A stretch of 64,000 nucleotides of DNA from Lentilactobacillus otakiensis DSM 19908 = JCM 15040 (GTDB lineage Bacteria; Bacillota; Bacilli; Lactobacillales; Lactobacillaceae). The stretch covers positions 179,172-243,171 of the forward strand of contig NZ_AZED01000005.1 in assembly GCF_001434145.1 (NCBI RefSeq), written 5' to 3'. The notes under the pieces were generated by a model. That model had not been told where the DNA came from. It saw nothing but the letters and a program-made list of their open reading frames with translations, and made no database searches. Below are positions 34,528 through 44,500 of this stretch, one piece after another (within the stretch, counting starts at the first letter, position 1; every line of letters starts with the position of its first letter). A program made the position numbers and the translations under genes.

Positions 34528-34541
34528 TTGGACCGGTCCAA
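34528..34541. promoter_or_regulatory. 14-bp perfect palindrome upstream of xpkA
   Basis: TTGGACCGGTCCAA, 47 bp before the xpkA start codon and in the expected promoter/leader region. It is a candidate operator; it does not fit the catabolite cre consensus. Confidence 0.45.
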
Positions 34542-34587
34542 TAATCAAATTGGTGTCTGCTTACTGAAAATTCAGGAGGTTACGAAT

Positions 34588-36987
34588 ATGACAAACTTCG
34601 ATTCTGACGAATATCTGCAACAAGTCAACCGCTATTGGAATGCCGCTAACTACTTATCAGTTGGTCAATTGTTCTTACGTGACAACCCATTACTCAAACG
34701 GGACTTGGTTGCCGACGATGTTAAGATCAAGCCAATCGGTCACTGGGGCACAATTGCTTCACAGAACTTTATGTATGCCCATTTAAACCGAGTGATCAAG
34801 AAATATAATTTGAACATGTTCTACATTGAAGGTTCCGGTCATGGTGGTCAGGTCATGGTATCCAACTCATACCTTGATGGCAGTTATAGTGAAATTTATC
34901 CAAAAATTGCTCAAAATGAAACTGGCCTTCAACGTTTGTTCAAACAATTCTCGTTCCCAGGTGGGGTTGCTTCACATGCTGCACCAGAAACGCCAGGCTC
35001 AATGCATGAAGGTGGCGAATTGGGCTATTCAATCGCTCATGGTACCGGTGCGATTCTTGACAATCCAGATGTGATTGCCGCAGTTGAAATTGGTGACGGT
35101 GAAGCTGAAACTGGTCCTTTAGCTGCTTCATGGTTCTCAAACAAATTTATCAATCCGATCCACGATGGCGCAATTCTGCCAATGCTGAATCTGAATGGTT
35201 TTAAGATTTCAAACCCAACCATCCTGTCACGCATGAGTGATGCCGATTTGACTAAGTACTTTGAAGGCATGGGCTGGAAACCATATTTTGTTGAAACCCA
35301 AGGCGATCCCGAAGACTATACTCGAGTTCACCACGATATGGCCAAGACAATGGATACCATCATTACCAAAATCAAGAGTATTCAAAAGAATGCACGTGAT
35401 AACAACGATGATACGCTGCCACACTGGCCAATACTGGTTCTCCGCTCACCAAAGGGCTGGACAGGTCCTAAGTTTAACCTTGACGGCAATCCAATTGCCG
35501 GCTCATTCCGTGCTCACCAAGTGCCAATTCCTGTCAGTGCCGGTCAAATGGAACACAAGGATTTGCTGGTTAACTGGCTCAAATCATATCATCCAGAAGA
35601 TTTGTTCAACGACAATGGTTCAATCAAAGCTGATATCAAGGCAATGGCACCAGAAGGCGATCAACGGATGGCAATGAACCCAATCGTCAACGGCGGCATC
35701 AACCCTAAGAAATTGGATATGCCTGATCCAGCTGACTTTGCCTTGAAGATTGACAAGCCTGGTGACAAAGAAGCCCAAGATACTGAAGTCTTGTCGAATT
35801 TCTACACTGAAATCATGAAACGCAATGCCAATTCATTTAGAGCGTTTGGCCCCGATGAAACCAAGTCCAACAAATTCTTCTCAATGTTGGATTATGGTAA
35901 GCGTCAATGGGAAGAACCAATTAAGACGCCAAATGATGAAAACATGGCACCAGAAGGCCGGGTCATTGACTCTCAACTTTCAGAACATCAAGCAGAAGGT
36001 TGGCTTGAAGGATACGTATTAAGCGGTCGTCACGGATTCTTTGCCTCATATGAAGCATTTACCCGAGTCATCGATTCAATGCTCACACAGCATTACAAAT
36101 GGCTTAGAAAGGCCAATGAACAGTCATGGCGTCATGACTATCCTTCATTGAACATCATGAACGTTTCTCACGCCTTCCAGCAGGATCACAATGGTTATAC
36201 TCACCAAGATCCAGGGATGCTCGGTCACTTGGCTGAAAAGGGTCATGAATTAGTAAATGAATACGTTCCTGCCGACGCCAACTCATTACTTGCAGTGATG
36301 AACACGGCTTTGCAGACCCGCGAAAAGATCAATTTGATTGTTGCCTCAAAGCACCCACGTCCACAATGGTTCTCAATGGATCAAGCCACTAAGCTGGTCA
36401 ACGATGGACTAGGCATTATTCCTTGGGCTTCAAATGATCAAGGCGATCCAGACGTTATCTTTGCGACTGCCGGAACCGAAGCTACAATGGAAAGCTTAGC
36501 TGCGATTGACATGCTGCACGAATCATTCCCTGAACTCAAAGTGCGTTTCATCAATGTGATCGACATTTTGAGATTACGTCCAAGTAATGAAGATCAGGAC
36601 AGCCGTGGTTTGACCCAGGATGAATTTGACAAATACTTCACCACTGACAAACCAGTTATCTTTGCCTTCCACGGCTTTGAAAACACCTTCCGTGGGTTGG
36701 TATACAACCGTCATAATCACAATATCAGTTTCCACGGTTATCGTGAGAACGGTGATATTACCACGCCATTTGATATGCGAGTCTTGAACGAACTCGACCG
36801 TTACCACTTGGCCAAAGATGCAATTTCCAAGACTCAGTTTGCTTCCCAAGCTGATAAATTTGAAGCTAAAATGGATCAAATGCTTCAGAAGCATCATGAT
36901 TACATCCGTCAATACGGAACAGATATTCCAGAAGTTCAAAACTGGAAATGGTCTGGTAATTTAACCAACAAACTTACCACTGAATAA
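34588..36987 (+). CDS. xpkA: Xylulose-5-phosphate/fructose-6-phosphate phosphoketolase
   Basis: A 799-aa thiamine-diphosphate enzyme, full family length. Diagnostic segments are [54 protein letters not shown], the ThDP motif [24 protein letters not shown], and [19 protein letters not shown]. It cleaves xylulose-5-phosphate to acetyl-phosphate and glyceraldehyde-3-phosphate, the defining reaction of heterolactic fermentation. The ATG at 34588 has CAGGAGG 9 bp upstream. The longer reading from 34522 would pass through the palindrome and is rejected. It is monocistronic with its own terminator. Confidence 0.97.
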   Translation: MTNFDSDEYLQQVNRYWNAANYLSVGQLFLRDNPLLKRDLVADDVKIKPIGHWGTIASQNFMYAHLNRVIKKYNLNMFYIEGSGHGGQVMVSNSYLDGSYSEIYPKIAQNETGLQRLFKQFSFPGGVASHAAPETPGSMHEGGELGYSIAHGTGAILDNPDVIAAVEIGDGEAETGPLAASWFSNKFINPIHDGAILPMLNLNGFKISNPTILSRMSDADLTKYFEGMGWKPYFVETQGDPEDYTRVHHDMAKTMDTIITKIKSIQKNARDNNDDTLPHWPILVLRSPKGWTGPKFNLDGNPIAGSFRAHQVPIPVSAGQMEHKDLLVNWLKSYHPEDLFNDNGSIKADIKAMAPEGDQRMAMNPIVNGGINPKKLDMPDPADFALKIDKPGDKEAQDTEVLSNFYTEIMKRNANSFRAFGPDETKSNKFFSMLDYGKRQWEEPIKTPNDENMAPEGRVIDSQLSEHQAEGWLEGYVLSGRHGFFASYEAFTRVIDSMLTQHYKWLRKANEQSWRHDYPSLNIMNVSHAFQQDHNGYTHQDPGMLGHLAEKGHELVNEYVPADANSLLAVMNTALQTREKINLIVASKHPRPQWFSMDQATKLVNDGLGIIPWASNDQGDPDVIFATAGTEATMESLAAIDMLHESFPELKVRFINVIDILRLRPSNEDQDSRGLTQDEFDKYFTTDKPVIFAFHGFENTFRGLVYNRHNHNISFHGYRENGDITTPFDMRVLNELDRYHLAKDAISKTQFASQADKFEAKMDQMLQKHHDYIRQYGTDIPEVQNWKWSGNLTNKLTTE

Positions 36988-37006
36988 CACAACTTCTTCT
37001 TCGATT

Positions 37007-37058
37007 AAAAATAAGTTCATGACCCCTTTAGAAATAGAGGATCATGAACTTATTTTTT
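37007..37058 (+). terminator. Terminator of xpkA
   Basis: Arms AAAAATAAGTTCATGA / TCATGAACTTATTTTT around a 19-base loop, then T residues. Confidence 0.88.
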
Positions 37059-37107
37059 AATTTAATGTTATGATAAATTTAGTTGGACAATAAAAAAAGG
37101 TGATTAG

Positions 37108-37872
37108 ATGAAACTTGAAGTTGAAATTAATGATGATTCAACCGTGATTACATTACCAGACGGCCAGGGTCGGCTGGTTGTGGCCAATCCTGATAAAGCG
37201 ACCGATACCACGGTAAATTTGTATTTGAAAGATGGGAAATTGGCCGGTATTGATGATTCGTCAGCTGCCAAGGTGGCTGATGGTCTGATCCGGATTGAAC
37301 CGGCTTGGGACCAGGAAGCTGACTATCTGGCCAAGAGCTTCTCTGAATACGCTGTTGAAAAGGGTGTTTTCAAAAAGGATCCCTTACCAGCTATCAAGAT
37401 TCCTGGCAGTCAAAGAGCCACTATCGAAAAATTTCGGGATATGATCCTGACTGTTTTGAATGGACTCGGCTTTAGATCGCTCACCATACCCAAGAAGAAA
37501 TTCAAAGGTAAGCCCCGTCATAAATTCACCAAACAGGTCAGTCAAATTCCATTCCACGTTGATCATGATGGCGCCAAAGCCACTGTTTACTGGCAGAAGC
37601 GCAACGAAATGTTGATCAAGGCAGGCGCTGTGATGAAGCCACAACCGGATTTGAACAAAGACGGCTCCATGGGATTTTCGGCCAAGTTTGCTCTCAAACT
37701 GCGCTCTGAACATACCGATAGTTTTCAGAATTTTGTGACCACCAAAGATATCGTCTTGAAGTCGGTCAATGAAGTTGGCCTCTTTTTGTACTTTGCCGGG
37801 ACAAACAGCTGGCTGGTTTTGAAGGATGATGACGGCAAGTCGATTAATGAATGGACGGTTGTTAAAGAATAG
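37108..37872 (+). CDS. Conserved hypothetical protein, cytoplasmic
   Basis: A 254-aa protein that I do not recognise. It begins with short alternating strands (KLEVEINDDSTVITLPDGQGRLVVANPD ... DTTVNLYLKDGKLAGIDDS). A helical and basic centre follows (IEKFRDMILTVLNGLGFRSLTIPKKKFKGKPRHKFTKQ), then more strands. There is no signal peptide or membrane span. GGTGATTAG precedes the ATG. It stands alone between terminators or promoters. The basic loop could bind nucleic acid or phosphate groups, but that is a guess. Confidence 0.72.
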   Translation: MKLEVEINDDSTVITLPDGQGRLVVANPDKATDTTVNLYLKDGKLAGIDDSSAAKVADGLIRIEPAWDQEADYLAKSFSEYAVEKGVFKKDPLPAIKIPGSQRATIEKFRDMILTVLNGLGFRSLTIPKKKFKGKPRHKFTKQVSQIPFHVDHDGAKATVYWQKRNEMLIKAGAVMKPQPDLNKDGSMGFSAKFALKLRSEHTDSFQNFVTTKDIVLKSVNEVGLFLYFAGTNSWLVLKDDDGKSINEWTVVKE

Positions 37873-38024
37873 GCTCGATCAGCAGCTGGTTTTTGCCGGC
37901 TGTTTTGTGTTGCAAAGATTAAATTATCTAGCCACGGTGATTTAACTACCAAATCTTGCTGATGATATATTATAATATTGTTAACAAGAATCTAATTTTC
38001 ATAAAAAGAAAGGTGATACATGTA

Positions 38025-40748
38025 ATGTCAGACAATACAAACGAGGTTCCTCCTGATCAAAAATTGTGGCAAAGTACCACGGAAGAGTTGGTTAAGAAGT
38101 ATCAGACCAATGCGGAAGATGGTATCAGCGAACAAGAAGCAGCTAAACGGCTGACTCGAGATGGCTATAACGAATTAACCGCCAAGAAAAAGAGTAAGCT
38201 GCTCCAGTTCTTACTTCAATTTAACAACAGCATCATTTATATTTTGATTGCTGCGGCCGTCATTACGCTGATCATGCACCATTATTCAGATTCGGCGGTT
38301 ATTGGGATCGTTATTATTGCCAACGCATTTATTGGATTCTTCCAAGAAATGCAGGCTGACAATGCTTTAAGTAGAATCCGAGAACTTCTGGTTAGTCAGA
38401 ACTATGTTATTCGTGACGGTCACAAGATTGAAGTACCAGCGCGTGAGTTGGTTGTTGGTGATTTGGTTAACCTTGAAGCCGGGGATGCAGTTCCGGCGGA
38501 TTTGAGATTAATTTCTGCAGATAATATGCGGGCGCAGGAATCAACGTTAACTGGTGAAAGTAACTCAGTTGAAAAAACCGAAGATCCAATCAATCAAGAC
38601 AAATTACCATTAGCTGAACGTTCGAACATGGCATATGCTTCGACTGCCGTTACCCAGGGATCCGGTGTTGGAATTGTGATTGCAACCGGTCAGGCAACGC
38701 AAATTGGCCAGATTCAACAGAGTGTTGCCGAAGTTAAATCTCAAGTGACACCATTAATGAAGAACCTGAATAAGTTGGGTGTCAACTTATCAATCTTTAT
38801 CGTTGCGATTGCCGTTCTGCTATTTGTGCTCGGTTTGTACACCAAAATTTACAGTTTGCCTACGCTAACCATTGCGATCATCACAATGGTCGTTGGTTCA
38901 ATCCCTGAAGGACTACCAGCCTCCACATCGGTTGTGTTGGCACGAGGTGTCCAGGTGATGACCAAGAAGGGTGCAATCGTCAAGACTTTACCCGCCGTCG
39001 AAACCTTAGGTGCTGTGGATATCGTTGATACTGATAAGACGGGAACTTTGACCAAGAATGAAATGACCGTTACCGATGTGATTACTGATGAACATCACTA
39101 CCATGTGACCGGAATTGGGTTTGTAGATGGCGATAAAGGCGTTGATGGTGACGTTATACTTGATGGTAAAAAATATGACTGGCAAAATGACCAACATTTC
39201 CGTGATTTAGTCGATATCGCCGGAACAACGACTGATGCCGAGTTGGTGCAAACTGACGGCAAATGGCAGTTAAACGGTGAGCCGACCGATGGTGCTTTGA
39301 CGACCTTGTTTCATAAGCTGATTGGACGCGAACCAGAAGTCGAAGAAGTTGACACACTTCCATTTGATTCGGCGTACCGTTACAGTGCCCGTTTGATCAA
39401 AGAATCCGACCATAACGAATTAATGGTAAAAGGTGCGCCCGGAACCATCTTCGATATGGCTAAGAAAACTGATCCCAGCTTTGATGACAAGACCTGGTAT
39501 AAGCGAGTTGCCGGGTTAACTGAACAAGGATTGCGGGTTGTTGCTTTGGGATACAAAGATGTCTCAGCCGACATAAGCGAGATTGATCAAGATAAGATTT
39601 ATGATGGCATCAAGTTAAGTGGTGTCGTTGGAATTATCGACCCGCCTCGTGAGGAAGTTATTCCGTCTATTCACAGTCTGCGACGTGCGGGTGTTAAGGT
39701 TAATATGATCACAGGTGACCATCCGGATACCGCTGCGGCGATTGCTCGTAAACTGGATTTGGATGAAAGCATTCATGCCATCACCGGCCCTGAAGTCGAC
39801 GAGATGTCTGACGAAGATTTGATAAAAAATATTGGTCGCTACAATGTCTTTGCCCGAACCACACCTGCCAACAAGTTGCGAATTGTGAAGGCTCAGCAGG
39901 CTAACAACAAGATCGTTGCCATGACTGGTGATGGGGTTAATGATGCGGCTGCGTTGAAGCAAGCCAATATCGGCATTGCCATGGGAATCAAGGGAACTGC
40001 CGTTGCCAAAGAAGCTGCGGATATGGTGCTGGTGAATGATAGTTTCACCACCATTGTTGAGGCGGTTGCGGAAGGCCGACATGTCTTTGATAATATTCAA
40101 AAGACAATTCGATTCCTCTTGCCAACCAGTTTTGCTGAAGGTCTGGTTGTTTTACTCAGTATGATTATGGGACAGGAGTTACCATTATTCCCAACCCAAT
40201 TGCTGTGGATCAACACTGTTTCAGCCCTGACAATTCAGTTTGCCTTCATCTTCGAGCCGGCTGAAGAATCAATTATGATTCGTGGTCCAAGAAATGTCGC
40301 CAAGGGGATCTTAGGGAAGATGGATGTGTTTGAAATCGCCTACGTATCCGTCCTAATTTCCGCCTTGGGTATCTTCACCTTTGACCGATTTGTTGATTCC
40401 GGCGTGCTGACTGCCGTTTTAGGTAGTACCATGGCCGTCAACATCATTATCTTTGGTAAGATTTTTTACCTGTTCAATATTCGAAATTCGTATCCAATTA
40501 TTTCCAAGCATTTCTTTGAGAACAAGATGGCGTTCATCATCATTGGAATCCTGTTGGCACTTCAAGCCGCAATGATTTACATTCCATTCATGCAGGATGT
40601 CTTCCACACTGGTACAATTAACTTTTACTATGGCTGGGTTGTTCCAACCATTGCTGGGTTTATCGTACTGGTGGTTACAGAGATTATCAAGCTTGGCCGG
40701 ATTGAGTATCGGAAACGTAAGGGACAAGCCACTAAAATTAAAGAGTAA
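38025..40748 (+). CDS. Cation-transporting P-type ATPase (P2, CtpF-like)
   Basis: A 907-aa pump with all core motifs. These are the TGES actuator loop (STLTGESNSVEK), VVGSIPEGLPAS in TM4, the phosphorylation site VDTDKTGTLTKNEMTVTD, KGAPGTIFDMA in the nucleotide domain, MITGDHPDTA and MTGDGVNDAAALKQANIG. In TM6 the sequence LLWINTVSALTIQFAFIFEPAEE replaces the NLVTDxxPA calcium-ligand motif of SERCA-type pumps and resembles the NTVTAxTL form of mycobacterial CtpF. The ion is therefore uncertain. The ATG at 38025 has AAAGGTGAT upstream; the longer reading from 37956 is rejected. Confidence 0.92.
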   Translation: MSDNTNEVPPDQKLWQSTTEELVKKYQTNAEDGISEQEAAKRLTRDGYNELTAKKKSKLLQFLLQFNNSIIYILIAAAVITLIMHHYSDSAVIGIVIIANAFIGFFQEMQADNALSRIRELLVSQNYVIRDGHKIEVPARELVVGDLVNLEAGDAVPADLRLISADNMRAQESTLTGESNSVEKTEDPINQDKLPLAERSNMAYASTAVTQGSGVGIVIATGQATQIGQIQQSVAEVKSQVTPLMKNLNKLGVNLSIFIVAIAVLLFVLGLYTKIYSLPTLTIAIITMVVGSIPEGLPASTSVVLARGVQVMTKKGAIVKTLPAVETLGAVDIVDTDKTGTLTKNEMTVTDVITDEHHYHVTGIGFVDGDKGVDGDVILDGKKYDWQNDQHFRDLVDIAGTTTDAELVQTDGKWQLNGEPTDGALTTLFHKLIGREPEVEEVDTLPFDSAYRYSARLIKESDHNELMVKGAPGTIFDMAKKTDPSFDDKTWYKRVAGLTEQGLRVVALGYKDVSADISEIDQDKIYDGIKLSGVVGIIDPPREEVIPSIHSLRRAGVKVNMITGDHPDTAAAIARKLDLDESIHAITGPEVDEMSDEDLIKNIGRYNVFARTTPANKLRIVKAQQANNKIVAMTGDGVNDAAALKQANIGIAMGIKGTAVAKEAADMVLVNDSFTTIVEAVAEGRHVFDNIQKTIRFLLPTSFAEGLVVLLSMIMGQELPLFPTQLLWINTVSALTIQFAFIFEPAEESIMIRGPRNVAKGILGKMDVFEIAYVSVLISALGIFTFDRFVDSGVLTAVLGSTMAVNIIIFGKIFYLFNIRNSYPIISKHFFENKMAFIIIGILLALQAAMIYIPFMQDVFHTGTINFYYGWVVPTIAGFIVLVVTEIIKLGRIEYRKRKGQATKIKE

Positions 40749-40752
40749 TCAA

Positions 40753-40791
40753 AAATGAGACCTGGCAGTTGTTTGCCAGGTCTCATTTTTT
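40753..40791. terminator. Terminator after the P-type ATPase gene
   Basis: Arms AAAATGAGACCTGGC / GCCAGGTCTCATTTT and TTTT. It also faces the convergent small membrane protein gene. Confidence 0.9.
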
Positions 40792-40798
40792 ATACATA

Positions 40799-41071
40799 TT
40801 ATCTAAATAGATTAATGATTACGATCAAAATTGGAATTGCGATTAATGAAATTAGCGCTGTCACCATGTACTTCATTTCATGCTTGCGGTAATAGTCCCA
40901 AGCGAAGTACAGGTATCCAACCAGCACGACAATTGCGAAGAAATAGGTTGATTCAATTGGTCGGCTAACGACTGATGTATAGTAAATCGACAGCGTAACC
41001 AAGCTCAGTAAGGGCAATAACCACATTGCCCGTTGATCATTGTTTTGATTCTTATTATTATCAGAATTCAT
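40799..41071 (-). CDS. Small membrane protein of unknown function
   Basis: A 90-aa protein. A polar Asn/Gln-rich start (MNSDNNKNQNNDQRA) is followed by three hydrophobic segments: WLLPLLSLVTLSIYYTSVV, TYFFAIVVLVGYLYFAW and YMVTALISLIAIPILIVIINLF. The ribosome site is weak-to-moderate (TTTGGGGGTATTTGA). It lies convergent to the ATPase gene. No known family recognised. Confidence 0.7.
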   Translation of the reverse strand: MNSDNNKNQNNDQRAMWLLPLLSLVTLSIYYTSVVSRPIESTYFFAIVVLVGYLYFAWDYYRKHEMKYMVTALISLIAIPILIVIINLFR

Positions 41072-41131
41072 TCAAATACCCCCAAAGTTATATTTTTTCT
41101 ATAAATCAGTTATATCACTTTTAACAACAAC

Positions 41132-41150
41132 GGTGTTGGATGAACACCAT
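41132..41150 (-). terminator. Weak terminator after the MFS gene
   Basis: GGTGTT-catcc-AACACC on the minus strand, followed by a T-rich but interrupted stretch, 4 bp past the stop codon. Confidence 0.4.
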
Positions 41151-41153
41151 TGA

Positions 41154-42590
41154 CTATTTCAAATCACCGGGTTTAACGGTTCGGCCCTGCATGATCGAAA
41201 GGGCCCAGGCGCCGAGGATAATGACCAGTGAGACTGCGAAAGCAATATGCATACCGAAAATAAAAACTTCAGGTTGTTTTGGCAAATAGTTGGTTACGTG
41301 GAAGCCAGCTTTAATACTCATCCCAATGAATAAAGTACTGGTTGAGAGTGCCGTTCCGGAAATCATTCCGACGTTTCGTGCTAAGGCGTTTAGACTCCCG
41401 GCACTTCCAAGTGAATCTTTTGGGACCACCGACATGACAATATCGCTATTTGGTGACTGGAACAAACCAGTGCCAAAGGCCATGATAATCGTGATGATGA
41501 CATACACCCACATCGGACTGGTTAAGGTCAGGAAGTAGTACATCGCCTGAGCGACCGCGACAATCAGCAGGCCACCCGTCGCAATTCTGGCTGGTGAAAA
41601 ATGATCGGCCAACCAGCCTCCAAATGGGCCCGCAAAGACCATGACGACTGGAAAGATGATTAGTAGCATACCTGCTTGACCAGCCGTTAGTTTCCGAGCG
41701 TCTTCAAGGTAGAAGGGCACAATGACCACGGTGAAGAAGTTCGATAAGAAGATGAGCACCGCAGCGCCGAGCCCATATGAAAAGGGCTTGATTTTAAATA
41801 ATGAAAGGGGCATCAGCGGATTTTTGGCGCGCTTTTCAGTGTGGAAGAACCCCCAGAAGGTAACGATTCCCAACGCAAACAATGCAAGGGGAATCGGCTT
41901 GGTGTAACCAACTTCTTGGCCAATGAAGACACCGAGGAATAGACCGATGATCATCAGTGAAAAGTTGATAAATCCCAGCCAGTCGATGGTTCCAGGGACT
42001 GTTTGATAAGCTTTGGGCATCACAATCGCTCCCAAAGCAACCGCAATGATGCCAATCGGCAGGTTGACCCAGAAAATGTAGCCCCAAGATAACTGAGACA
42101 GAATTAAACCGCCGAGCCCTGGTCCGGCAATCGCACCTAAGGCCACAAATGTGCCGACAAACCCCATCGCTCGGCCACGTTCTTTAATCCCAAAAGTCGA
42201 AGTTGTAATGCCGTAAGTGTTGGAAAGGGTCATTGCAGCCCCGGTTCCCTGGATAAATCGGCCAACCAACAGGAATGGGAAGTTAATTTGTAGGCCAGAT
42301 AAGAATGATCCCAGCAAAAAGACCACCGTCCCGATTCGGAAGACTTTAATCTTACCGTAAATGTCACCTAATTTCCCGAAAAATAGCAATAACGCCGTCA
42401 GCACAATCAGGTAGGAGTACACAACCCATTCAATCTGGTTCATGGGCACGTGCAGCTGCTTTGCCATGATTGGCATCGCAATGTTCACAATACTGGAGTC
42501 CAGGTTCGACATGAAGGCAAACATGCCGATAGAAACCAGGATCCACCAACCATTCTTTTGGGTGGTCGATTGTGCAGGTGTGTTGTTCAT
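41154..42590 (-). CDS. MFS drug/H+ antiporter, DHA2 (EmrB/QacA) family
   Basis: A 478-aa protein with about 14 membrane spans. Seen are FAFMSNLDSSIVNIAMPIMAKQL (motif D1-like), FGKLGDIYGKIKVFRIGTVVFLLGSFLSG (motif A), the motif C region RGRAMGFVGTFVALGAIAGPGLGGLI, and WGYIFWVNLPIGIIA. It is predicted to export hydrophobic compounds with the proton gradient; the substrate is unknown. It is monocistronic. Its upstream region contains a degenerate palindromic element and a terminator-like hairpin, and no local regulator. Confidence 0.88.
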   Translation of the reverse strand: MNNTPAQSTTQKNGWWILVSIGMFAFMSNLDSSIVNIAMPIMAKQLHVPMNQIEWVVYSYLIVLTALLLFFGKLGDIYGKIKVFRIGTVVFLLGSFLSGLQINFPFLLVGRFIQGTGAAMTLSNTYGITTSTFGIKERGRAMGFVGTFVALGAIAGPGLGGLILSQLSWGYIFWVNLPIGIIAVALGAIVMPKAYQTVPGTIDWLGFINFSLMIIGLFLGVFIGQEVGYTKPIPLALFALGIVTFWGFFHTEKRAKNPLMPLSLFKIKPFSYGLGAAVLIFLSNFFTVVIVPFYLEDARKLTAGQAGMLLIIFPVVMVFAGPFGGWLADHFSPARIATGGLLIVAVAQAMYYFLTLTSPMWVYVIITIIMAFGTGLFQSPNSDIVMSVVPKDSLGSAGSLNALARNVGMISGTALSTSTLFIGMSIKAGFHVTNYLPKQPEVFIFGMHIAFAVSLVIILGAWALSIMQGRTVKPGDLK

Positions 42591-42678
42591 TTGAATTACC
42601 TTCCCTCCGAATTTGCGTTAATTTTAAACAGGTCTATTATGACGCAAAGCTTCGGGAAATTGGTGGAAAAAGCTTGTG

Positions 42679-42770
42679 AGAGTGGGACGAGAGGCGCTTT
42701 AATCCCAGAATTTAAGAGGGATCAGCCGATTGTTGCACGTTTTTGCTGAATAACAAGGGAGCACAAAAAG
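42679..42770 (+). repeat. Degenerate copy (E) of the palindromic element
   Basis: Left end AGAGTGGGACGAGAGGCGC resembles TAGAGTGCGACGAG plus GGCGG. Right-end motifs TTGCACGTTTTT and GGGAGCACAAAAAG resemble GAGCACGTTT. The arms TTTAATCCC / GGGAT remain, but the nested helices are mostly lost. It does not sit at a gene end. Confidence 0.4.
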
Positions 42771-42816
42771 TGGCTGGAATAGAAGGTTTTACGCTTTTAT
42801 CCCAGCCTCGTTTTTA
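42765..42816. terminator. Terminator-like hairpin with GGCTGGGATAAAA arm
   Basis: GGCTGGAATAGAAG ... CTTTTATCCCAGCC, then TCGTTTTTAG. It shares the GCTGGGA-YNAAA arm with the terminator at 17122. No gene on the plus strand ends here, so it may serve a lost gene or act as a boundary. Confidence 0.6.
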
Positions 42817-42908
42817 GTTTTGGTTGGTGGGTCGAGTGTTGTTTGGTAGAAATTTTTTAGTCGTAAGCGGCACGTTTGTTATGATATTTAGAGCTCCCTT
42901 CGGCCTTT

Positions 42909-43034
42909 AAAATGCGCTCCGACGACCCTGGTCGCTACACATAAGCAGAAAATGGCTATCAATGAACAAAGACCGTTCATTAATAGCCATTTTCCACTTA
43001 TGCACCGCGACCACCCAGGTCTCGTCACACTCTA
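42909..43034 (-). repeat. Palindromic element copy F, starting at the 43032 gene stop codon
   Basis: Minus strand: TAGAGTGTGACGAGACC at the left, GTCGGAGCGCATTTT at the right. Helices GGTCGC/GCGACC and CATAAG/CTTATG are separated by GGTG and TGTA. A long tip helix starts GAAAATGGCTATTAATGAAC and returns as GTTCATTGATAGCCATTTTC. CATAAG/CTTATG is the same helix as in copy D. TAG is the stop codon of the gene transcribed in the same direction. Confidence 0.85.
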
Positions 43035-43361
43035 ATCTGTTCTCCACTTCTCAAAAAAGTCGGTGTGCTTGCCCAGGTACTCAATGGCCTCTTGAGCTAA
43101 CTGGTCGCCTTGTTTTTCGGCCTCTTCTGCATCCAAGTTTAAGGAATCGCGTAAGTAGCCTCTACCGATGTTGATGAACTTGTTTTTTCTTCCAAATCCT
43201 TGATCGTGGAACAGGTCGTCCCACTTTGTGATGTCATCTTTTGCTGTGTTATATACTAACTGGGAAAGATTTTCATTTGGATCTAATAGTGTTGCTGCGT
43301 ATGTGACGATGAATTCGTCCATATCAATAATGATTTCTTGTCGCATGTTTTTCTTTGCCAT
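43032..43361 (-). CDS. Hypothetical protein, acidic
   Basis: A 109-aa protein of unknown function: RQEIIIDMDEFIVTYAATLLDPNENLSQLVYNTAKDDITKWDDLFHDQGFGRKNKFINIGRGYLRDSLNLDAEEAEKQGDQLAQEAIEYLGKHTDFFEKW. It looks helical and soluble. The ATG at 43361 is preferred because GAGGTG lies 6 bp upstream; that site contains an in-frame GTG at 43370. The stop TAG lies within palindromic element F. Confidence 0.7.
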   Translation of the reverse strand: MAKKNMRQEIIIDMDEFIVTYAATLLDPNENLSQLVYNTAKDDITKWDDLFHDQGFGRKNKFINIGRGYLRDSLNLDAEEAEKQGDQLAQEAIEYLGKHTDFFEKWRTD

Positions 43362-43429
43362 TATTTTCACCTCGTAATAAGTTTAATGCATTTTGTGTAT
43401 AAAGACCAATTAAGAATGATTAACAAATA

Positions 43430-44500
43430 TTAATGGTGCATCTTGAATTCCAAATACAAATCGTTATATTCCTGAACCTTTTGCGGGCTGAGGTTGCTAT
43501 AAACCTGCAGGCGGTCGATCACCTTTTGGTCCGGATAGAATTGTTTGTCATCCCGGATATTCTTAGGAAGCAATTTGTATGCTGTTGTATTCGGAGTTGA
43601 GTAACCGATATACTCGGCATTTTGAGCGGCATTTTCAGGTTTGCTCATGAAATTCAGGAAGGCATAAATTGCTTTAAAATGTTTGGCAGTTTTTGGAATA
43701 ACCAGATTATCGAACCACATGTTACTGCCTTCAGTCGGAACCACATAATGCAAATGTGAATTCTGCGACATCATTTCTGATGCCTCACCGGACCAGTCAA
43801 CTGCTACCGGGGCTTCACCTTCGGCCATGTACATCTTGATTTCATCAGCAACCACCGCTTTGACGTTTGGTGACAGTTGATTGAGCTTGTCTTTGGCTTT
43901 GATCAACTCAGCTGAATTGGTGGTGTTCACTGATTTGCCCATTGAAATCAGCGAGAAGCCCATGATATCACGGGCTGAATCGATCAACATAATATCATTC
44001 CGATATTTCGTACTCCAAAGCTGGTTCCAATGCTCCAACGAACCGGGTTTGATGGATTGATCATTGTAAATAATTCCCAAGGTTCCCCAGAAATAGGGGA
44101 TTGAATATTTGTTGCCCCGATCAAACGATTTGTTCATGAAAGATGAGCCGTAATTGTTCATGCCGGTCAGCCGTGATTTATCCAGCGGGATCAGCATGTG
44201 ATCTGTCTTCATTTTTTCAACCATGTATTCACTTGGGACGGTCAGGTCATAACTGGTACCGCCCTGCTTAATTTTGGTATACATGGCTTCGTTACTATCG
44301 AAAGTTTCCACATTAACGTGGTAGCCGGTTTCCTTCTGGAATTTGGTGAGAAGGGCTGGATCAATATAATCCCCCCAATTGTAGAGGTTGAGAACTTTGT
44401 TGCCGGTGTCGCCTGTGGATTTGGTCAACTGATTACTGCCATATGCCAGGCCGCCGCAAAGAGCCAGAATTGCGATGAATGCTGCGAGAAATTTTTTCAT
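43430..44500 (-). CDS. potD: Spermidine/putrescine ABC transporter, substrate-binding protein
   Basis: A 356-aa exported protein. The N-terminal hydrophobic stretch FLAAFIAILALCGGLAYGSN contains a Cys, giving a probable lipoprotein or anchored form. Family markers are VLNLYNWGDYIDPALLTKFQKETGYHVNVETFDSNEAMYTKI, YDLTVPSEYMVEKM and AEGEAPVAVDWSGEASEMM. It captures polyamines outside the cell for PotABC. It overlaps potC by 4 bp (ATGA) and is last in the potABCD operon. Confidence 0.94.
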   Translation of the reverse strand: MKKFLAAFIAILALCGGLAYGSNQLTKSTGDTGNKVLNLYNWGDYIDPALLTKFQKETGYHVNVETFDSNEAMYTKIKQGGTSYDLTVPSEYMVEKMKTDHMLIPLDKSRLTGMNNYGSSFMNKSFDRGNKYSIPYFWGTLGIIYNDQSIKPGSLEHWNQLWSTKYRNDIMLIDSARDIMGFSLISMGKSVNTTNSAELIKAKDKLNQLSPNVKAVVADEIKMYMAEGEAPVAVDWSGEASEMMSQNSHLHYVVPTEGSNMWFDNLVIPKTAKHFKAIYAFLNFMSKPENAAQNAEYIGYSTPNTTAYKLLPKNIRDDKQFYPDQKVIDRLQVYSNLSPQKVQEYNDLYLEFKMHH

